Positions 28,244-38,724 of a DNA stretch of 64,000 nt are shown piece by piece. The stretch is from Gimesia chilikensis. Its GTDB lineage: Bacteria > Planctomycetota > Planctomycetia > Planctomycetales > Planctomycetaceae. Every line of letters starts with the position of its first letter. Within the stretch, counting starts at the first letter, position 1. Location of the stretch: assembly GCF_008329715.1 (NCBI RefSeq), contig NZ_VTSR01000006.1, positions 616,803-680,802 on the forward strand, read 5' to 3'. A model generated the notes under the pieces. It had not been told where the DNA came from and searched no databases. It was given only the letters and a program-made list of their open reading frames with translations. The position numbers and the translations under genes are program-made.

Positions 28244-29929
28244 TCAGGCGAATAACTGTTTGTAGACCCCGAACCCACCCGCCAGTAACAGACCGAGACA
28301 GGAGAGAAACAGCATCAGATCCCAGATCCGCCCAGGCGTTAATCGCTGATCGATCCGGGTATAGCGCAGATAGATGGCAGCGATCCCCAGCATCGGCAAC
28401 ATGATGGCCTGCATGGTCCCCGCGATCAACACCAGCCTGACCGGATTAGCCCCAGTCAGAAATACCGCCAGGCAGAGCAGAGGCAGAATAAACGACATGC
28501 CTCTGATCCATTTCTGCAGTGCGCCCGGCTTACGTTCGTCGTAGATTCCGAAGAAACGCAGTCCGTCGGAAAAGATACGTGCATTCGCGGCATTCGCCAC
28601 CAGGAATGTTGAATAGAGAACGGCAATCGCTCCTGCGAGGAAGAGCCATTTGGCGTACGTCCCGAACACAGGCACATACGCTTCCGCCAGCGTGCTCACC
28701 ATCCGCATCCCGTCCGGATCCAGGCCTTCCTTGTGCAGCACAGCCACTCCCATCAGGTAAAACGCCAGTGTCGCAAAAGTGTAGATGCACATTGAAGCGA
28801 AAGCATCGATCTTCATCACCCGCATCCAGCCTTTGGCGCGAAATGCCCAGCCAACATCCTCTGAATGGGGGCCGGTAAAGCGGGCGTAGCCCTTCTCCAG
28901 GCACCAGTAAGGATAGGCAATCAGTTCAGTCGCTCCGACGCCAATGATTCCAAACGCTGCCAGCGCAGTGATCAGGGGATTCATGCCCCCTGTCGCTTCC
29001 GGAATTCCGAACGACAGCCCTTTCATGATCTCCTCGCCGGAAATGCTCCAGATCTCTGAAGTCTGTAACGAAAAGACATTGCCGATCGTGATAAACGTAA
29101 AGGAAACAACCAGAATCGTTGAAAGATGCTCGATCAGATTATAGCGACCGTAGAACAGCAGAAAGGCGGTCATCACCGCGATCAATCCGGCCCAGATCTT
29201 ATCGTCCCAGGTTTGCGGTTCCAGCAGGGATGTGCCCTGCTCATCAACCAGAGATTCCTGATTGCGAATCTTCAGTAGAATCATCTGCCCCTCTTCCTGC
29301 AGGGCTTCAATTCGCTGCTGCATCTTAGCGTGCCCTCGCAGATATCGCTCCCGTTCCTCGGGAGACATCGCAGCCAGGGAACTCTCTTCGCTGTTAAGTT
29401 CCTCTTCGATCTCGAGGTAGTGCACGAATTCTTTTTCGGACGGATATTGGATCGCCTGGCGATAGTCGCCTTTGATCGGTAGCGTCAGTGCCAGGGCCTG
29501 CCCCACACCGCCGACAATCCCCCCCAGTTGTCCGATCGTACACAGGCTCATGATCAGCCAGAACCAGAGAATCCAGTTGGGCGCCTGCTGATTCGGATTC
29601 CGCATGACTCCCAGGCGAGGTCCCGGCACATGGTTCAGCGCCTGGAGCGTGGTCTCTCCCCGGGAGATGGAATAGCGTCCCAGTTCGATCTGTACGAAGA
29701 CCTTGATCAGACAGCCGACAATAATCAGCCATAACAGTGCAATCCCGGCCTGGGCACCGGTTTTGGTGGTTGCGATCAACTCGCCGGAACCAACAATACT
29801 GCCGGCCACAATCAGGCCGGGTCCCAGGCGTCTGACGATCCCGCCAAAACTGGTCGGGGCGTTAATGGCTTCTTCTTTCTCGGAACCCACTGATGGATCG
29901 AGAGCGCTATTCTCCTGTTGAGATTCCAT
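28244..29929 (-). CDS. Nramp-family transporter with atypical metal-site motif
   Basis: The 561-residue protein has about eleven hydrophobic segments. The first conserved helix reads RLGPGLIVAGSIVGSGELIATT where canonical Nramp transporters have DPGN. The TM6 region reads GVGATELIAYPYW in place of the MPH-type motif. An extra hydrophilic segment of ~70 residues lies after the third helix (~170-240, rich in Glu and Gln). Canonical family members import Mn2+ or Fe2+ with protons. Loss of the ligand residues suggests a different substrate or mechanism. GGAG precedes the ATG. It lies 98 bp downstream of trpE. Confidence 0.85.
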   Translation of the reverse strand: MESQQENSALDPSVGSEKEEAINAPTSFGGIVRRLGPGLIVAGSIVGSGELIATTKTGAQAGIALLWLIIVGCLIKVFVQIELGRYSISRGETTLQALNHVPGPRLGVMRNPNQQAPNWILWFWLIMSLCTIGQLGGIVGGVGQALALTLPIKGDYRQAIQYPSEKEFVHYLEIEEELNSEESSLAAMSPEERERYLRGHAKMQQRIEALQEEGQMILLKIRNQESLVDEQGTSLLEPQTWDDKIWAGLIAVMTAFLLFYGRYNLIEHLSTILVVSFTFITIGNVFSLQTSEIWSISGEEIMKGLSFGIPEATGGMNPLITALAAFGIIGVGATELIAYPYWCLEKGYARFTGPHSEDVGWAFRAKGWMRVMKIDAFASMCIYTFATLAFYLMGVAVLHKEGLDPDGMRMVSTLAEAYVPVFGTYAKWLFLAGAIAVLYSTFLVANAANARIFSDGLRFFGIYDERKPGALQKWIRGMSFILPLLCLAVFLTGANPVRLVLIAGTMQAIMLPMLGIAAIYLRYTRIDQRLTPGRIWDLMLFLSCLGLLLAGGFGVYKQLFA

Positions 29930-29998
29930 CGTACTCCTGCTTCACCTTTGTTATCGACAGTGGGGGATGATGTCGAAACAACTATTCAGAGCCGAAAG

Positions 29999-30029
29999 AA
30001 TTCAGACGGTCACCACTCTGATCTGAATT
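29999..30029 (-). terminator. Possible hairpin at the end of trpE
   Basis: Perfect 8-bp stem AATTCAGA / TCTGAATT with a 15-base loop, overlapping the trpE stop codon. No clear T-tract follows, so termination is uncertain. Confidence 0.35.
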
Positions 30030-31536
30030 ATTTCAGTTGTTGTTCAGCGACCTCAATCGCTTTCAGCAACCCCTTTGCCTTGTTCAATGTTTCATAGTAC
30101 TCCGTCTCGGGTACACTGTCGGCAACGATCCCGGCGCCGGCCTGAACGTAGGCCGTCGATCCCTGCATGACCAACGTACGCAATGCAATACACGTATCCA
30201 TATTTCCCGTAAAATCGAGATATCCGACGGCGCCGGCATACGGGCCTCGTCGATGTGGTTCAAATTCGTCGACGATTTCCATGGCCCGCACTTTGGGGGC
30301 ACCAGAGACCGTTCCTGCAGGCAGCCCGGCACGCAAGGCATCCAGGGCCGTTCGACCTTCGGTCAGAGTACCGGTCACATTGGATGTGATGTGCATGACA
30401 TGGCTGTAACGTTCCACTACCATCACATCCGACAGTTCCACCGAACCGAACTCACTTACCCGACCAACATCATTCCGCGCCAGGTCAATCAGCATCACAT
30501 GCTCGGCTCGTTCTTTGGGGTCGGCCAGCAGTTCTTCGGCCAGCCGCTTGTCTTCCGCCTCGGTTTTCCCCCGTTTGCGGGTTCCCGCCAGGGGACGGAT
30601 CGTCGTCAGGCCGTCTTCGACACGCACCATGATTTCAGGTGAGCTGCCGACCAGATCAACTTCGGGAGTCTTCAGCAAAAACATGAACGGGCTCGGATTG
30701 ACGACTCTCAGGCTGCGATAAATATCCAGTGGTGTCGCCGAAGTCTCCAGTTTCAGGCGCTGACTCAAGACAACCTGAAAAATATCGCCGGCCACGATGT
30801 ATTCCTTGCAGGCGTCCACCGCTGCTTCAAATTTCTGCTGTGAGAAATTGGACGACCATTCCAGATCCGGTTCCGCATGGGGATTCACACTGATGTCCGC
30901 CATCTTCAGAACGGCAGGATCCCCGGTCTGGAAGCGTTCGCAGGTCTGATCGATCTTCTCGCAGGCGGCCTGGTAAGCGGCCTGGAGGTCTGACTCACTC
31001 ATTCCGGGAGTAATATGGGCATGTGCCACCACCAGCACGGTCTTATTAATCTGATCGAAGACCACCATATGGTCGTACAGCGCAAAGGAGAGGTCCGGGA
31101 GCTGACGATCGTCTTCAGGTGCATCAGGCAGGTTTTCAGAATAACGCACCACATCGTAGCCAGCATAACCGACGGCCCCTCCACAGAAACGGGGGAGCCC
31201 CGGTAATTCGGGAGCCTGGTACTGATCCAGAATGGATTCCAGTTCCTGCAGTGGGTCAGCGACGGTCCGCTCTTCGGTCTCTCCCTGCTGCTGGATTACC
31301 ATCCGCTGCTGGTAGGCATCGATAGTCAGAAAGGGGTTGGCCCCCAGGAAGCTGTAGCGGCTGATCTGCTCACCACCCACGACGCTTTCAAACAGAAACG
31401 AGTACGGGCCCTTCTCCAGCAGCTGATACGCACTGACCGGCGTTAATGTATCTCCGGTCAACTGGCGATACACGGGAACCAGGTTCGCCTGTGTGGAAAG
31501 CTGTTGAAAAGTATCAAAATCTGGAACGTATTTCAT
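30028..31536 (-). CDS. trpE: Anthranilate synthase component I
   Basis: The 502-residue enzyme converts chorismate to anthranilate with ammonia or glutamine supplied by component II. The N-terminal regulatory region has [19 protein letters not shown], the site where tryptophan usually binds. The catalytic chorismate-binding domain shows [52 protein letters not shown] and [14 protein letters not shown]. Length is typical for a stand-alone TrpE. No trpG or other trp gene lies in the window, so the operon appears dispersed. It is divergent from the arginine kinase gene across a 439-bp spacer in which no attenuator was recognised. Confidence 0.95.
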   Translation of the reverse strand: MKYVPDFDTFQQLSTQANLVPVYRQLTGDTLTPVSAYQLLEKGPYSFLFESVVGGEQISRYSFLGANPFLTIDAYQQRMVIQQQGETEERTVADPLQELESILDQYQAPELPGLPRFCGGAVGYAGYDVVRYSENLPDAPEDDRQLPDLSFALYDHMVVFDQINKTVLVVAHAHITPGMSESDLQAAYQAACEKIDQTCERFQTGDPAVLKMADISVNPHAEPDLEWSSNFSQQKFEAAVDACKEYIVAGDIFQVVLSQRLKLETSATPLDIYRSLRVVNPSPFMFLLKTPEVDLVGSSPEIMVRVEDGLTTIRPLAGTRKRGKTEAEDKRLAEELLADPKERAEHVMLIDLARNDVGRVSEFGSVELSDVMVVERYSHVMHITSNVTGTLTEGRTALDALRAGLPAGTVSGAPKVRAMEIVDEFEPHRRGPYAGAVGYLDFTGNMDTCIALRTLVMQGSTAYVQAGAGIVADSVPETEYYETLNKAKGLLKAIEVAEQQLK

Positions 31537-31975
31537 GGGCCTTCAGTTGCCGTCTCTATGGATGACCGGGCATCCTGTTTCTAAATGTGCGCTGCGGACT
31601 CTCTTATGAGTGTTTCTGATTACAGAGACAAGCTGTCAGAGGTCTCTGTTCTCAAAAATCCGCAAAATCTCAGTCGCTGTCTACAGATTGGGGGTGGTGT
31701 ACTCCCGGAGTTTCCCGTTTCAGTTTTGGAATCCACGGGAGTGCAATGGTATTCGGGACACGCATTGCATAGAATGAATCAGAGTAACCGTTCTTCAACG
31801 GCTTTCTGACAGAACTCGGTTGTGTGACTTTGTTTTCCGGGGCTGAACCAGTATGGTATTCAGTCCCCGAGTCTACACCGTTTGGGGACGAAAGTCACGC
31901 GAGTTACCATGCGGGCCGGTAACCGGATTACAGGCCCGGGGTCTGACCTATTTAGTTCAATCAAGGAGAATCAGG
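31537..31975. other. Divergent intergenic region between trpE and mcsB, nothing recognised
   Basis: Expected to hold both promoters. A short plus-strand frame at 31585-31809 lacks a ribosome-binding site and family features. The frame upstream of 31976 is open but non-homologous. Confidence 0.45.
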
Positions 31976-33040
31976 GTGAATTTGGATGCATTCACTCGCA
32001 CGAGTGGTGAATGGCTGAGAGGAACCGGCCCGGACTCCGATATTGTGATGTCCAGCAGAATTCGCCTGGCGAGAAACCTCGCACAGTTCCCCTTTATCAA
32101 TCGCTGTACGGAATCTACGTTGGGAGAGATCGAGCAGCTGATGCGGCCGATCATTACCAACCTGCCCATGCAGGAAAAGCTCTCCTATCTGAATGTAAAC
32201 AAGCTCTCCAACCTGGATCGTCAGTTCATTGTTGAACGCCAGATGATCAGCCGTGAGCATGCCGAACGCTCTGGTCCCCGCGGTGTGGGACTGGATAACG
32301 AGGAAAACATCGGCATCATGGTCAATGAGGAAGACCACCTCCGCCTCCAGGTTTTACGCAGCGGATTTTCTCTCGACGAATGCTGGGACACCATCAACCG
32401 GATTGATGACCTGCTGGAATCCGAAGTCACCTACGCCTTCAGTGAAGAGTTTGGTTACCTGACCGCCTGCCCCACCAATGTGGGTACCGGAATCCGTGTC
32501 AGCGTAATGCTGCACCTGCCGGCGCTGGTCATCACGAAAGAGATTCAGAAAGTCTTCCAGGCGCTGCAGAAGATCAATCTGGCCGTCCGTGGACTGTATG
32601 GCGAAGGCAGCCAGGCCATGGGTGATTTTTACCAGATCTCCAACCAGGTCACCCTGGGGCAGACCGAGCATCAGCTGATCGACAGCATCAAGGAAGTCGT
32701 CCCCAATATCATCTCTTACGAACGGCGTGTCAGAAACTCGCTGCTCAAAGAAAATCGCCAGGGTCTGCACGATCAGGTTTCCCGTGCCTTTGGAATTTTG
32801 AGTACCGCCCAGACCATCAGTTCCGAAGAGACCATGCACCTGCTCTCCAGCGTGCGTATGGGGGTCAATTTAGGATTGATCGAAAGTCTCCCCATTTCAG
32901 CCGTGAACGAGATGTTCATCTTCACCCAGCCCGCTCACCTGCAGAAGCTGCAGGGAGGTGAACTGGAATCGAGCGAACGAAATGCGGCCCGCGCCAACTA
33001 TCTCAGGCAACGTATCAGCGACGCCTCTAACTCAGAGTGA
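31976..33040 (+). CDS. mcsB: Protein arginine kinase (McsB family)
   Basis: The 354-residue protein belongs to the phosphagen-kinase fold but has the bacterial protein arginine kinase pattern: DIVMSSRIRLARNLAQFPF, VNEEDHLRLQVLRSGF (catalytic acidic loop), AYAFSEEFGYLTACPTNVGTG, RVSVMLHLPAL and LYGEGSQAMGDFYQISNQ. McsB phosphorylates arginine residues, in Bacillus marking proteins for ClpCP and inactivating CtsR. The GTG at 31976 after AAGGAG is the right start; the frame runs to an ATG at 31853 but adds 41 non-homologous residues. No mcsA, ctsR or clpC is adjacent. Its targets here are unknown. Confidence 0.95.
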   Translation: MNLDAFTRTSGEWLRGTGPDSDIVMSSRIRLARNLAQFPFINRCTESTLGEIEQLMRPIITNLPMQEKLSYLNVNKLSNLDRQFIVERQMISREHAERSGPRGVGLDNEENIGIMVNEEDHLRLQVLRSGFSLDECWDTINRIDDLLESEVTYAFSEEFGYLTACPTNVGTGIRVSVMLHLPALVITKEIQKVFQALQKINLAVRGLYGEGSQAMGDFYQISNQVTLGQTEHQLIDSIKEVVPNIISYERRVRNSLLKENRQGLHDQVSRAFGILSTAQTISSEETMHLLSSVRMGVNLGLIESLPISAVNEMFIFTQPAHLQKLQGGELESSERNAARANYLRQRISDASNSE

Positions 33041-33241
33041 ACCGACCTCTCTCGTCTGAATTTCACTGCGCACTCGACACAGCCCTGCAGGCGGGTTAAG
33101 CTATCAGTTCTGGATTATATGTTAACCAACTCATATAAAATCAGGCTGCGCGATCAATGTCCCTGTTTTGATCTCCCCTGATTTTCACTGTTTAGATCCC
33201 TCAAGTATCCTGCAACTCACTTCAGTAAGCGGAATATCACC

Positions 33242-36200
33242 ATGCATACTTTCGTCCGCGTTCTTTTTACCTGCATCGTTTTCTCAACCAGCACCATCCA
33301 CGCTCAGGACTTTCAGCAGCTCTTTAACGGTAAAGATCTGACCGGCTGGGAAGGTCGAGAAGGATTCTGGACCGTAGAAGACGGAGCCATCGTGGGTGAA
33401 ACCACTCCAGAGCGTCCCGCTAAACCCAACACCTTCCTCGTCTGGCAGGGGGGAGATGTAGGTGACTTTGAATTTAAAGCCCAGGTCCGCTTCAAAGGCA
33501 ACAACTCAGGTGTGCAATACCGCAGCGAACTGGTCGATCCGCAGAACTTCGCACTCAAAGGCTACCAGGCCGACCTGCATCCGAAACCCGAATATTTCGG
33601 GATGCTCTACGGAGAAAAAACCGGACGGGGCATCATCGCCCAGCGTTTCCAGAGAGTCGAAATTGGAGCGGAAGGCAAGCCTAAAGTCGTCGCAGAGATC
33701 GGCGATAAAAATCAGAAACTGAACGACTGGGAATGGAACGAACTGCGGATCGTCGCGGTAGGCAACCGGCTGGTACACCAGGTGAATGGAGTCAACACCG
33801 TCGATATCACTGACAACCACCCCCAGGCGTTTGCGAAAGGGGTGCTCGGTCTGCAGCTTCACGCGGGACCACCGATGCGTGTCGAATTCAAAGACGTGCA
33901 ATACCGGCCGTTAGCAGGCAAAGAAGCCCAGGCCGTACTCAAGGCAGCTGTCGAGAACACAAAGAAAGCGCCCGCTAACAAAACATCGTCCACAAAAAAT
34001 AAAAAGGACAAGTTTGACTGGGTCTCTGCCAAGCCGGTTCCAGGCTGGATCTGGAAGACAGACAACCCCACCGACAACGCCCCGATCTACCTGCGGAAGC
34101 AGTTCGAAGTCGCAAATCAGATCAAAGCGGCCCGTCTCTATTTCACCTGTGACAATCGAGCCACCGTCTGGATCAACGGCAAAGACGCAGGCACCGCAAC
34201 CGACTGGAAAAATCCCGTCATGCTGAGCGATGCACGCAAACTGGTGCAGACCGGCCTCAATCAGATCGCAGTGAAAGCGAACAACAACGGTGGCGTCGCA
34301 GCCTTCATCCTGAAGCTGGAAATTGAAACTGCCGATGGTAAACAGCTGCAGATCAGCTCTACTCCCGACTGGAAACTGTCGGACCAGGAGTCTCCCGAGT
34401 GGAAGCAAGTCCGCTTCGACGATTCCTCCTGGAAGCTGAAACTGAAATCAATGGGCGCCTTCGGCAGTGGTCCCTGGGGTAAACCCGGGATCACAACTCG
34501 TAGTGGTGTCGACATGGAAGAACTGGCCCAGAACATCAGCATCGCGAAGGACTTCAAAGTCGAACTGCTTTATGAAGTCCCTGCCAATGAACAAGGGAGC
34601 TGGGTTTCACTCACCACCGACGGCAAAGGACGACTGCTGGCCAGCGATCAGGGCAACAAAGGCCTCTATCGCATCACAGTCACTGAGAAAGGGGATGCCC
34701 CCCAGGTTGATGTCGAAAAAATGCAGATCGACCTTTCCGGTGCCCAGGGTATGGTCTGGCACAAAGACGCACTTTACTTCCACAAGAATGGCGGCAACCT
34801 CTTCAAAGTTACAGATACGAACGGGGACGACCAGCTCGATACCGCCGAAGTTCTTCCCAGCGAACGCAGCGGTGGCGAACACGGCAACCATGCGGTGATC
34901 GTCGCGGAAGATAATCAGCACCTGTATGTCATCGGCGGCAATCACGCCGCTCTCCCTCCTCAGGACAGCATTGTCCGTTCACACGTTCCCACCTGGGACG
35001 AAGACCTGCTGCTGCCCCGTGAATGGGATGCCAACGGACATGCCCGCGGTCGCATGGCACCGGGCGGCTGGATTTCCCGGTTCTCACCGGAATCCAAACA
35101 GCACGAGATTATCTCTACCGGCTATCGAAACGAATACGATATCGCCCTCAACCGGGCCGGTGATATCTTCACCTACGATGCAGACATGGAATGGGACCTC
35201 GGAACTCCCTGGTACCGCCCTACCCGCATCAACGTCGCCGTCAGTGGTTCCGACTATGGTTGGCGAAGTGGTTCCGGCAAATGGCCCGAATACTACGAAG
35301 ACAGTCTGCCCGCCGTGGTGAATATCGGCCCCGGTTGTCCGACCGGCGTGATCAGTGGCCAGGGAGCCAGGTTCCCGGCACGCTACCAGGATGCCATGTT
35401 CGCACTCGACTGGACGTTCGGCACGATCTACGCCATTCATCTCACTCCCGATGGCGCAGGCTACAAGGGTGAGCAGGAAGCGTTCTGCTACGGTTCACCA
35501 CTGCCGCTGACCGATGCGATCATTGGTAAAGACGGCGCACTCTACTTCACCATCGGTGGACGGGGAACTCAGTCAGCGCTGTTCAGAATCACCTACACCG
35601 GAAACAAATCAACCAAACCGGTTACAGCAGAACTGGCTGGCGCTGAGGCCCGCATACTGCGTCGCAGCCTGGAAGCTTATCATGGCAAACAGGATCCAGC
35701 AGCCGTCGCTGCTGCCTGGCCACACCTCTCCAGTTCTGATCGCTGGTTGCGACACGCGGCTCGTGTCGCCATCGAATCGCAGCCCGTTGAGCAGTGGGCC
35801 TCGAAGGTATTTAAGGAGCAAAACCCTCAGGCACGGATTTCCGGGGCAGTCGCCCTGGCCCGCATGGGAAACAAATCACACCGCGATGCCCAGATTGCTG
35901 CTCTGCTGGAACTGGATCCATCTCAATTGAGCGAACCACAGTTCCTGGGACTGTTACGTGCTTACGCCCTGACGTTCATTCGCCTGGGCAAACCCACGGC
36001 AGAACAACGAGCACAGGTCATTGCCGAACTCGACCCGTATCTGCCCAGCCAGAGCAAGAACATCAACACCGAACTGGTTCGTGTGCTGGTTTACCTGGAA
36101 TCACCAACCGTGATTGCCAAAGCCCTGGATCTGATTGAAAACCGGGGGGAACCTGAAGTCCCCGACTGGACCGAGCTGGCGGGACGCAATAAAAACTATG

Positions 36201-36997
36201 GCGGGCGTGTCCTCGACATGCTGGCCAAGCATCCGCCCACGCATGAAATCAATTATGCATTCATGCTGCGAAATCTGCGTGACGGCTGGACCATGGATCA
36301 GCGTCGAGCCTACATCGAGTTCATCAACGCCTCAGCGAAATACCCGGGAGGCAACAGCTATGCCAAGTTCCTGGGGAACCTGCGTGACGAAGTACTCGGA
36401 TATCTCTCCAACGCCGATCGCGCTGCTCTGGCCGATATCAGTGGTGAGAATTTCAATCCCGTTCCTGATTTCAAAATCACTCCCCCTAAAGGCCCGGGAC
36501 GAACCTGGACGATCGGCGATGCCAGCCGATACACTTCCGGCGGACACCTGCAGAAAGCCAGTTTCGAGAATGGCCGGAACCTCTTCCATTCCCTGCGTTG
36601 TGCTGCCTGCCACCGCTTTGACGGACTGGGGGGCGATGTCGGTCCCGACCTGACGACCGTGAAAAACAAGTTCGATGCCCGTTATATCCTCGAATCGATT
36701 ATCGAACCGAGTAAGGTAATTTCCGATCAATACCAATCCTCGATCGTGATCACCGATGAAGGGCGTACTTTCACTGGTCTCGTTTCGAAAGACGGCGACA
36801 AAGTGATTGTCTACACGGCCGACATCAAGGCAGAGCCGATCGAGATCCCGGCAGAGAGCGTCGAAGAAATCCAGGCATCTCCTGTCTCGCAGATGCCCCA
36901 GGCAATGCTGAATACACTCAGCCCCGAGGAAGTTCGGGATCTGGTCGCCTACCTGCTGTCAGGCGGCGATCCCAAGGCTCGACTCTACGGGAAATAG
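33242..36997 (+). CDS. PVC-type multidomain protein: DUF1080, dehydrogenase-like propeller, HEAT-like region, cytochrome c
   Basis: The 1251-residue exported protein starts with a signal peptide (~1-20, ending IHAQD). Domain order: DUF1080/3-keto-disaccharide hydrolase lectin-like fold (~22-225: LFNGKDLTGWEGREGFWTVE, NSGVQYRSEL); a jelly-roll domain (~260-410: LYFTCDNRATVWINGKDAG); a PVC-type dehydrogenase-like beta-propeller (~425-795); an alpha-helical HEAT-like region (~800-1050); and a C-terminal cytochrome c with heme motif C-A-A-C-H at ~1120-1124, then GGDVGPDLTTV. Such fusions are typical of Planctomycetes/Verrucomicrobia and are thought to bind and oxidise carbohydrates in the periplasm, passing electrons to the heme. 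Substrate and partners are unknown. It is transcribed alone. Confidence 0.9.
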   Translation: MHTFVRVLFTCIVFSTSTIHAQDFQQLFNGKDLTGWEGREGFWTVEDGAIVGETTPERPAKPNTFLVWQGGDVGDFEFKAQVRFKGNNSGVQYRSELVDPQNFALKGYQADLHPKPEYFGMLYGEKTGRGIIAQRFQRVEIGAEGKPKVVAEIGDKNQKLNDWEWNELRIVAVGNRLVHQVNGVNTVDITDNHPQAFAKGVLGLQLHAGPPMRVEFKDVQYRPLAGKEAQAVLKAAVENTKKAPANKTSSTKNKKDKFDWVSAKPVPGWIWKTDNPTDNAPIYLRKQFEVANQIKAARLYFTCDNRATVWINGKDAGTATDWKNPVMLSDARKLVQTGLNQIAVKANNNGGVAAFILKLEIETADGKQLQISSTPDWKLSDQESPEWKQVRFDDSSWKLKLKSMGAFGSGPWGKPGITTRSGVDMEELAQNISIAKDFKVELLYEVPANEQGSWVSLTTDGKGRLLASDQGNKGLYRITVTEKGDAPQVDVEKMQIDLSGAQGMVWHKDALYFHKNGGNLFKVTDTNGDDQLDTAEVLPSERSGGEHGNHAVIVAEDNQHLYVIGGNHAALPPQDSIVRSHVPTWDEDLLLPREWDANGHARGRMAPGGWISRFSPESKQHEIISTGYRNEYDIALNRAGDIFTYDADMEWDLGTPWYRPTRINVAVSGSDYGWRSGSGKWPEYYEDSLPAVVNIGPGCPTGVISGQGARFPARYQDAMFALDWTFGTIYAIHLTPDGAGYKGEQEAFCYGSPLPLTDAIIGKDGALYFTIGGRGTQSALFRITYTGNKSTKPVTAELAGAEARILRRSLEAYHGKQDPAAVAAAWPHLSSSDRWLRHAARVAIESQPVEQWASKVFKEQNPQARISGAVALARMGNKSHRDAQIAALLELDPSQLSEPQFLGLLRAYALTFIRLGKPTAEQRAQVIAELDPYLPSQSKNINTELVRVLVYLESPTVIAKALDLIENRGEPEVPDWTELAGRNKNYGGRVLDMLAKHPPTHEINYAFMLRNLRDGWTMDQRRAYIEFINASAKYPGGNSYAKFLGNLRDEVLGYLSNADRAALADISGENFNPVPDFKITPPKGPGRTWTIGDASRYTSGGHLQKASFENGRNLFHSLRCAACHRFDGLGGDVGPDLTTVKNKFDARYILESIIEPSKVISDQYQSSIVITDEGRTFTGLVSKDGDKVIVYTADIKAEPIEIPAESVEEIQASPVSQMPQAMLNTLSPEEVRDLVAYLLSGGDPKARLYGK

Positions 36998-37035
36998 AGC
37001 ACGTCGAAACGCTTTTCTCATCGCAGCTGACACGG

Positions 37036-37065
37036 CGATTGTAAGGTCATTCGATCTTACAATCG
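37036..37065. terminator. Hairpin between convergent PVC cytochrome and UbiB-kinase genes
   Basis: Perfect 10-bp stem CGATTGTAAG / CTTACAATCG with a 10-base loop, overlapping the UbiB-type gene's stop codon. It could serve both strands, though no long T-tract is present. Confidence 0.5.
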
Positions 37066-38724
37066 TCCGCTGCGGAAGACACCGTAGATCAGCCAGATTC
37101 CCAACAGACTCGACATCATGAAAATCGGAATGCTGATATAAACCAGCCGCGTGTCCGATGAAATCGTGATGGCCGATGCGAGGATCAGCGACGACATTAC
37201 CATTCCGATCGCCAGGCGGTTCCCGGAGCGGTCCATTTCGGTCGTGAGGTGATCAATGCCTTTGTGATCCAGGTGGATCTGCAGTTCGTCATCGGCCAGT
37301 TTCCCCAGGGTTCGCCCCACCTGCTCCGGCAGATCATGCATCACCTTGGAAAAGCTGCAGGCCTCGGACCAGATCCGGCTGGCAATCGCACGCGGATGAT
37401 AACGCTCCGAGGAGAGTTTATAAATGTACGGTTCCATTTCCTGGGCGATATTCAGTTCAGGGGCAATCCGGGAAGCCACCCCTTCCAGGGTGATCATGGC
37501 CCGAATCAGCAGCATGATATCGACCGGGCAGCGAATGCGGTGAATCGCCAGAATATTGATAAAATCGGTCAGCATCTTGCCGACACTGATCTGATCCAGC
37601 GGGATTCCATAATAATTGCCGATGAAATCGCGGAGATCCGCCCGGAGCAACTGATGATCGACGGCCCGCTTGGCTTTGCCGATATTCAATACAACATCGA
37701 CGAGTTTGTTCGTATCCTTTTTAGCCACGTTCAGTAACAGGTCGACCAGTAGATCGCGGCGTTCGTCTTCCAGTACTCCGATCATGCCGTAATCGATCAG
37801 GCAGAGCGAACCATCGTGCAGGACCCGGAAATTCCCCGGATGCGGATCCGCGTGGAACACTCCGAACTCGAACGTCATCTTCATGAAGATCCGCGCACCG
37901 TTGGCGGCGACCTCATGCGGACTGATGGGCAGGTTTTGCAGTTCCTGTTCGTCATCAATCCGATAGCCGTCGATGAATTCCATGGTAATGATATCGCCCT
38001 GGGTCATCTCGGAATAGATTTTGGGAACATACAGCGTGGCATCATCCTGGAACAGGCGATAAAACTCATCGGTCGAGCGGGCTTCTCTGCTGAACTGCAG
38101 TTCGCGATGGATCGTACGTGAAAACTGATTGACCAGTCCCACCGGATCGAAGACTTCCGCATCCGGAAAATGGCGTTCGATCATGGTCGCCAGTTCGTGC
38201 ATCAGGCTCAGGTCCTGCTCGATTACCCGGTCGATGTCGGGCCGCTTTACCTTGACCACAAGAGGTGTACCGTCGTGGTGACGGGCTTTATGAACCTGCC
38301 CCAGCGAACCGGCGGCCAGGGGAACAGGATCAAACTCGGCATACAGCTTATCAATGGGCTCTCCCAGTTCGCGTTCAATAATGGCAATCGCGATTTCACC
38401 GGGAAATGATGGAACCCGTTCCTGTAATTTTTCCAGTTCCGCGACGACATCGCGGGGCACCAGATCGGGACGCGTGCTGACCACCTGACCGAATTTGATA
38501 AACGTGACGCCCAGACTTTCCAGGGCAAGGCGAATGCGTTTGGCACGGGTGAGCTTGATTTCAGGCTCGGTGCGTTTCCAGAACAGCAGCCTGCGGCCCC
38601 AGCGGAGATAACGTCTCAGCCCCAACTGATCAACGAGATCATCAAAACCATAGTTCATGAGAACGGTAACGATCTCGCGACTTCTGCGTAAGTTTCTGAT
38701 TAACCGTAGTGGGTTTGAGTCCAA
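37057..38724 (-). CDS. ABC1/UbiB/AarF family atypical kinase
   Basis: The 555-residue protein has the hallmarks of the UbiB/COQ8 family: GVTFIKFGQVVSTRPDLVP (KxGQ motif, ~70-85), AAGSLGQVHKA (Ala-rich nucleotide loop), LVVKVKRPDI (catalytic Lys), FHADPHPGNFRVL and LIDYGMIGV (metal-binding DYG). Two hydrophobic helices close the C-terminus (~500-550). The family supports quinone or lipid metabolism at the membrane through ATPase activity rather than protein kinase activity. A TTG at 38724 preceded by AGGAG at six bases is preferred to the GTG at 38754. No ubiquinone or menaquinone biosynthesis gene is adjacent. Confidence 0.92.
   Translation of the reverse strand: MDSNPLRLIRNLRRSREIVTVLMNYGFDDLVDQLGLRRYLRWGRRLLFWKRTEPEIKLTRAKRIRLALESLGVTFIKFGQVVSTRPDLVPRDVVAELEKLQERVPSFPGEIAIAIIERELGEPIDKLYAEFDPVPLAAGSLGQVHKARHHDGTPLVVKVKRPDIDRVIEQDLSLMHELATMIERHFPDAEVFDPVGLVNQFSRTIHRELQFSREARSTDEFYRLFQDDATLYVPKIYSEMTQGDIITMEFIDGYRIDDEQELQNLPISPHEVAANGARIFMKMTFEFGVFHADPHPGNFRVLHDGSLCLIDYGMIGVLEDERRDLLVDLLLNVAKKDTNKLVDVVLNIGKAKRAVDHQLLRADLRDFIGNYYGIPLDQISVGKMLTDFINILAIHRIRCPVDIMLLIRAMITLEGVASRIAPELNIAQEMEPYIYKLSSERYHPRAIASRIWSEACSFSKVMHDLPEQVGRTLGKLADDELQIHLDHKGIDHLTTEMDRSGNRLAIGMVMSSLILASAITISSDTRLVYISIPIFMMSSLLGIWLIYGVFRSGRL

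Noticed and set aside
31585..31809. Possible trp leader peptide or small gene upstream of trpE/mcsB
   Set aside because: No Trp-rich peptide or attenuator stem-loops on the trpE strand; the frame lies on the wrong strand for a trpE leader.
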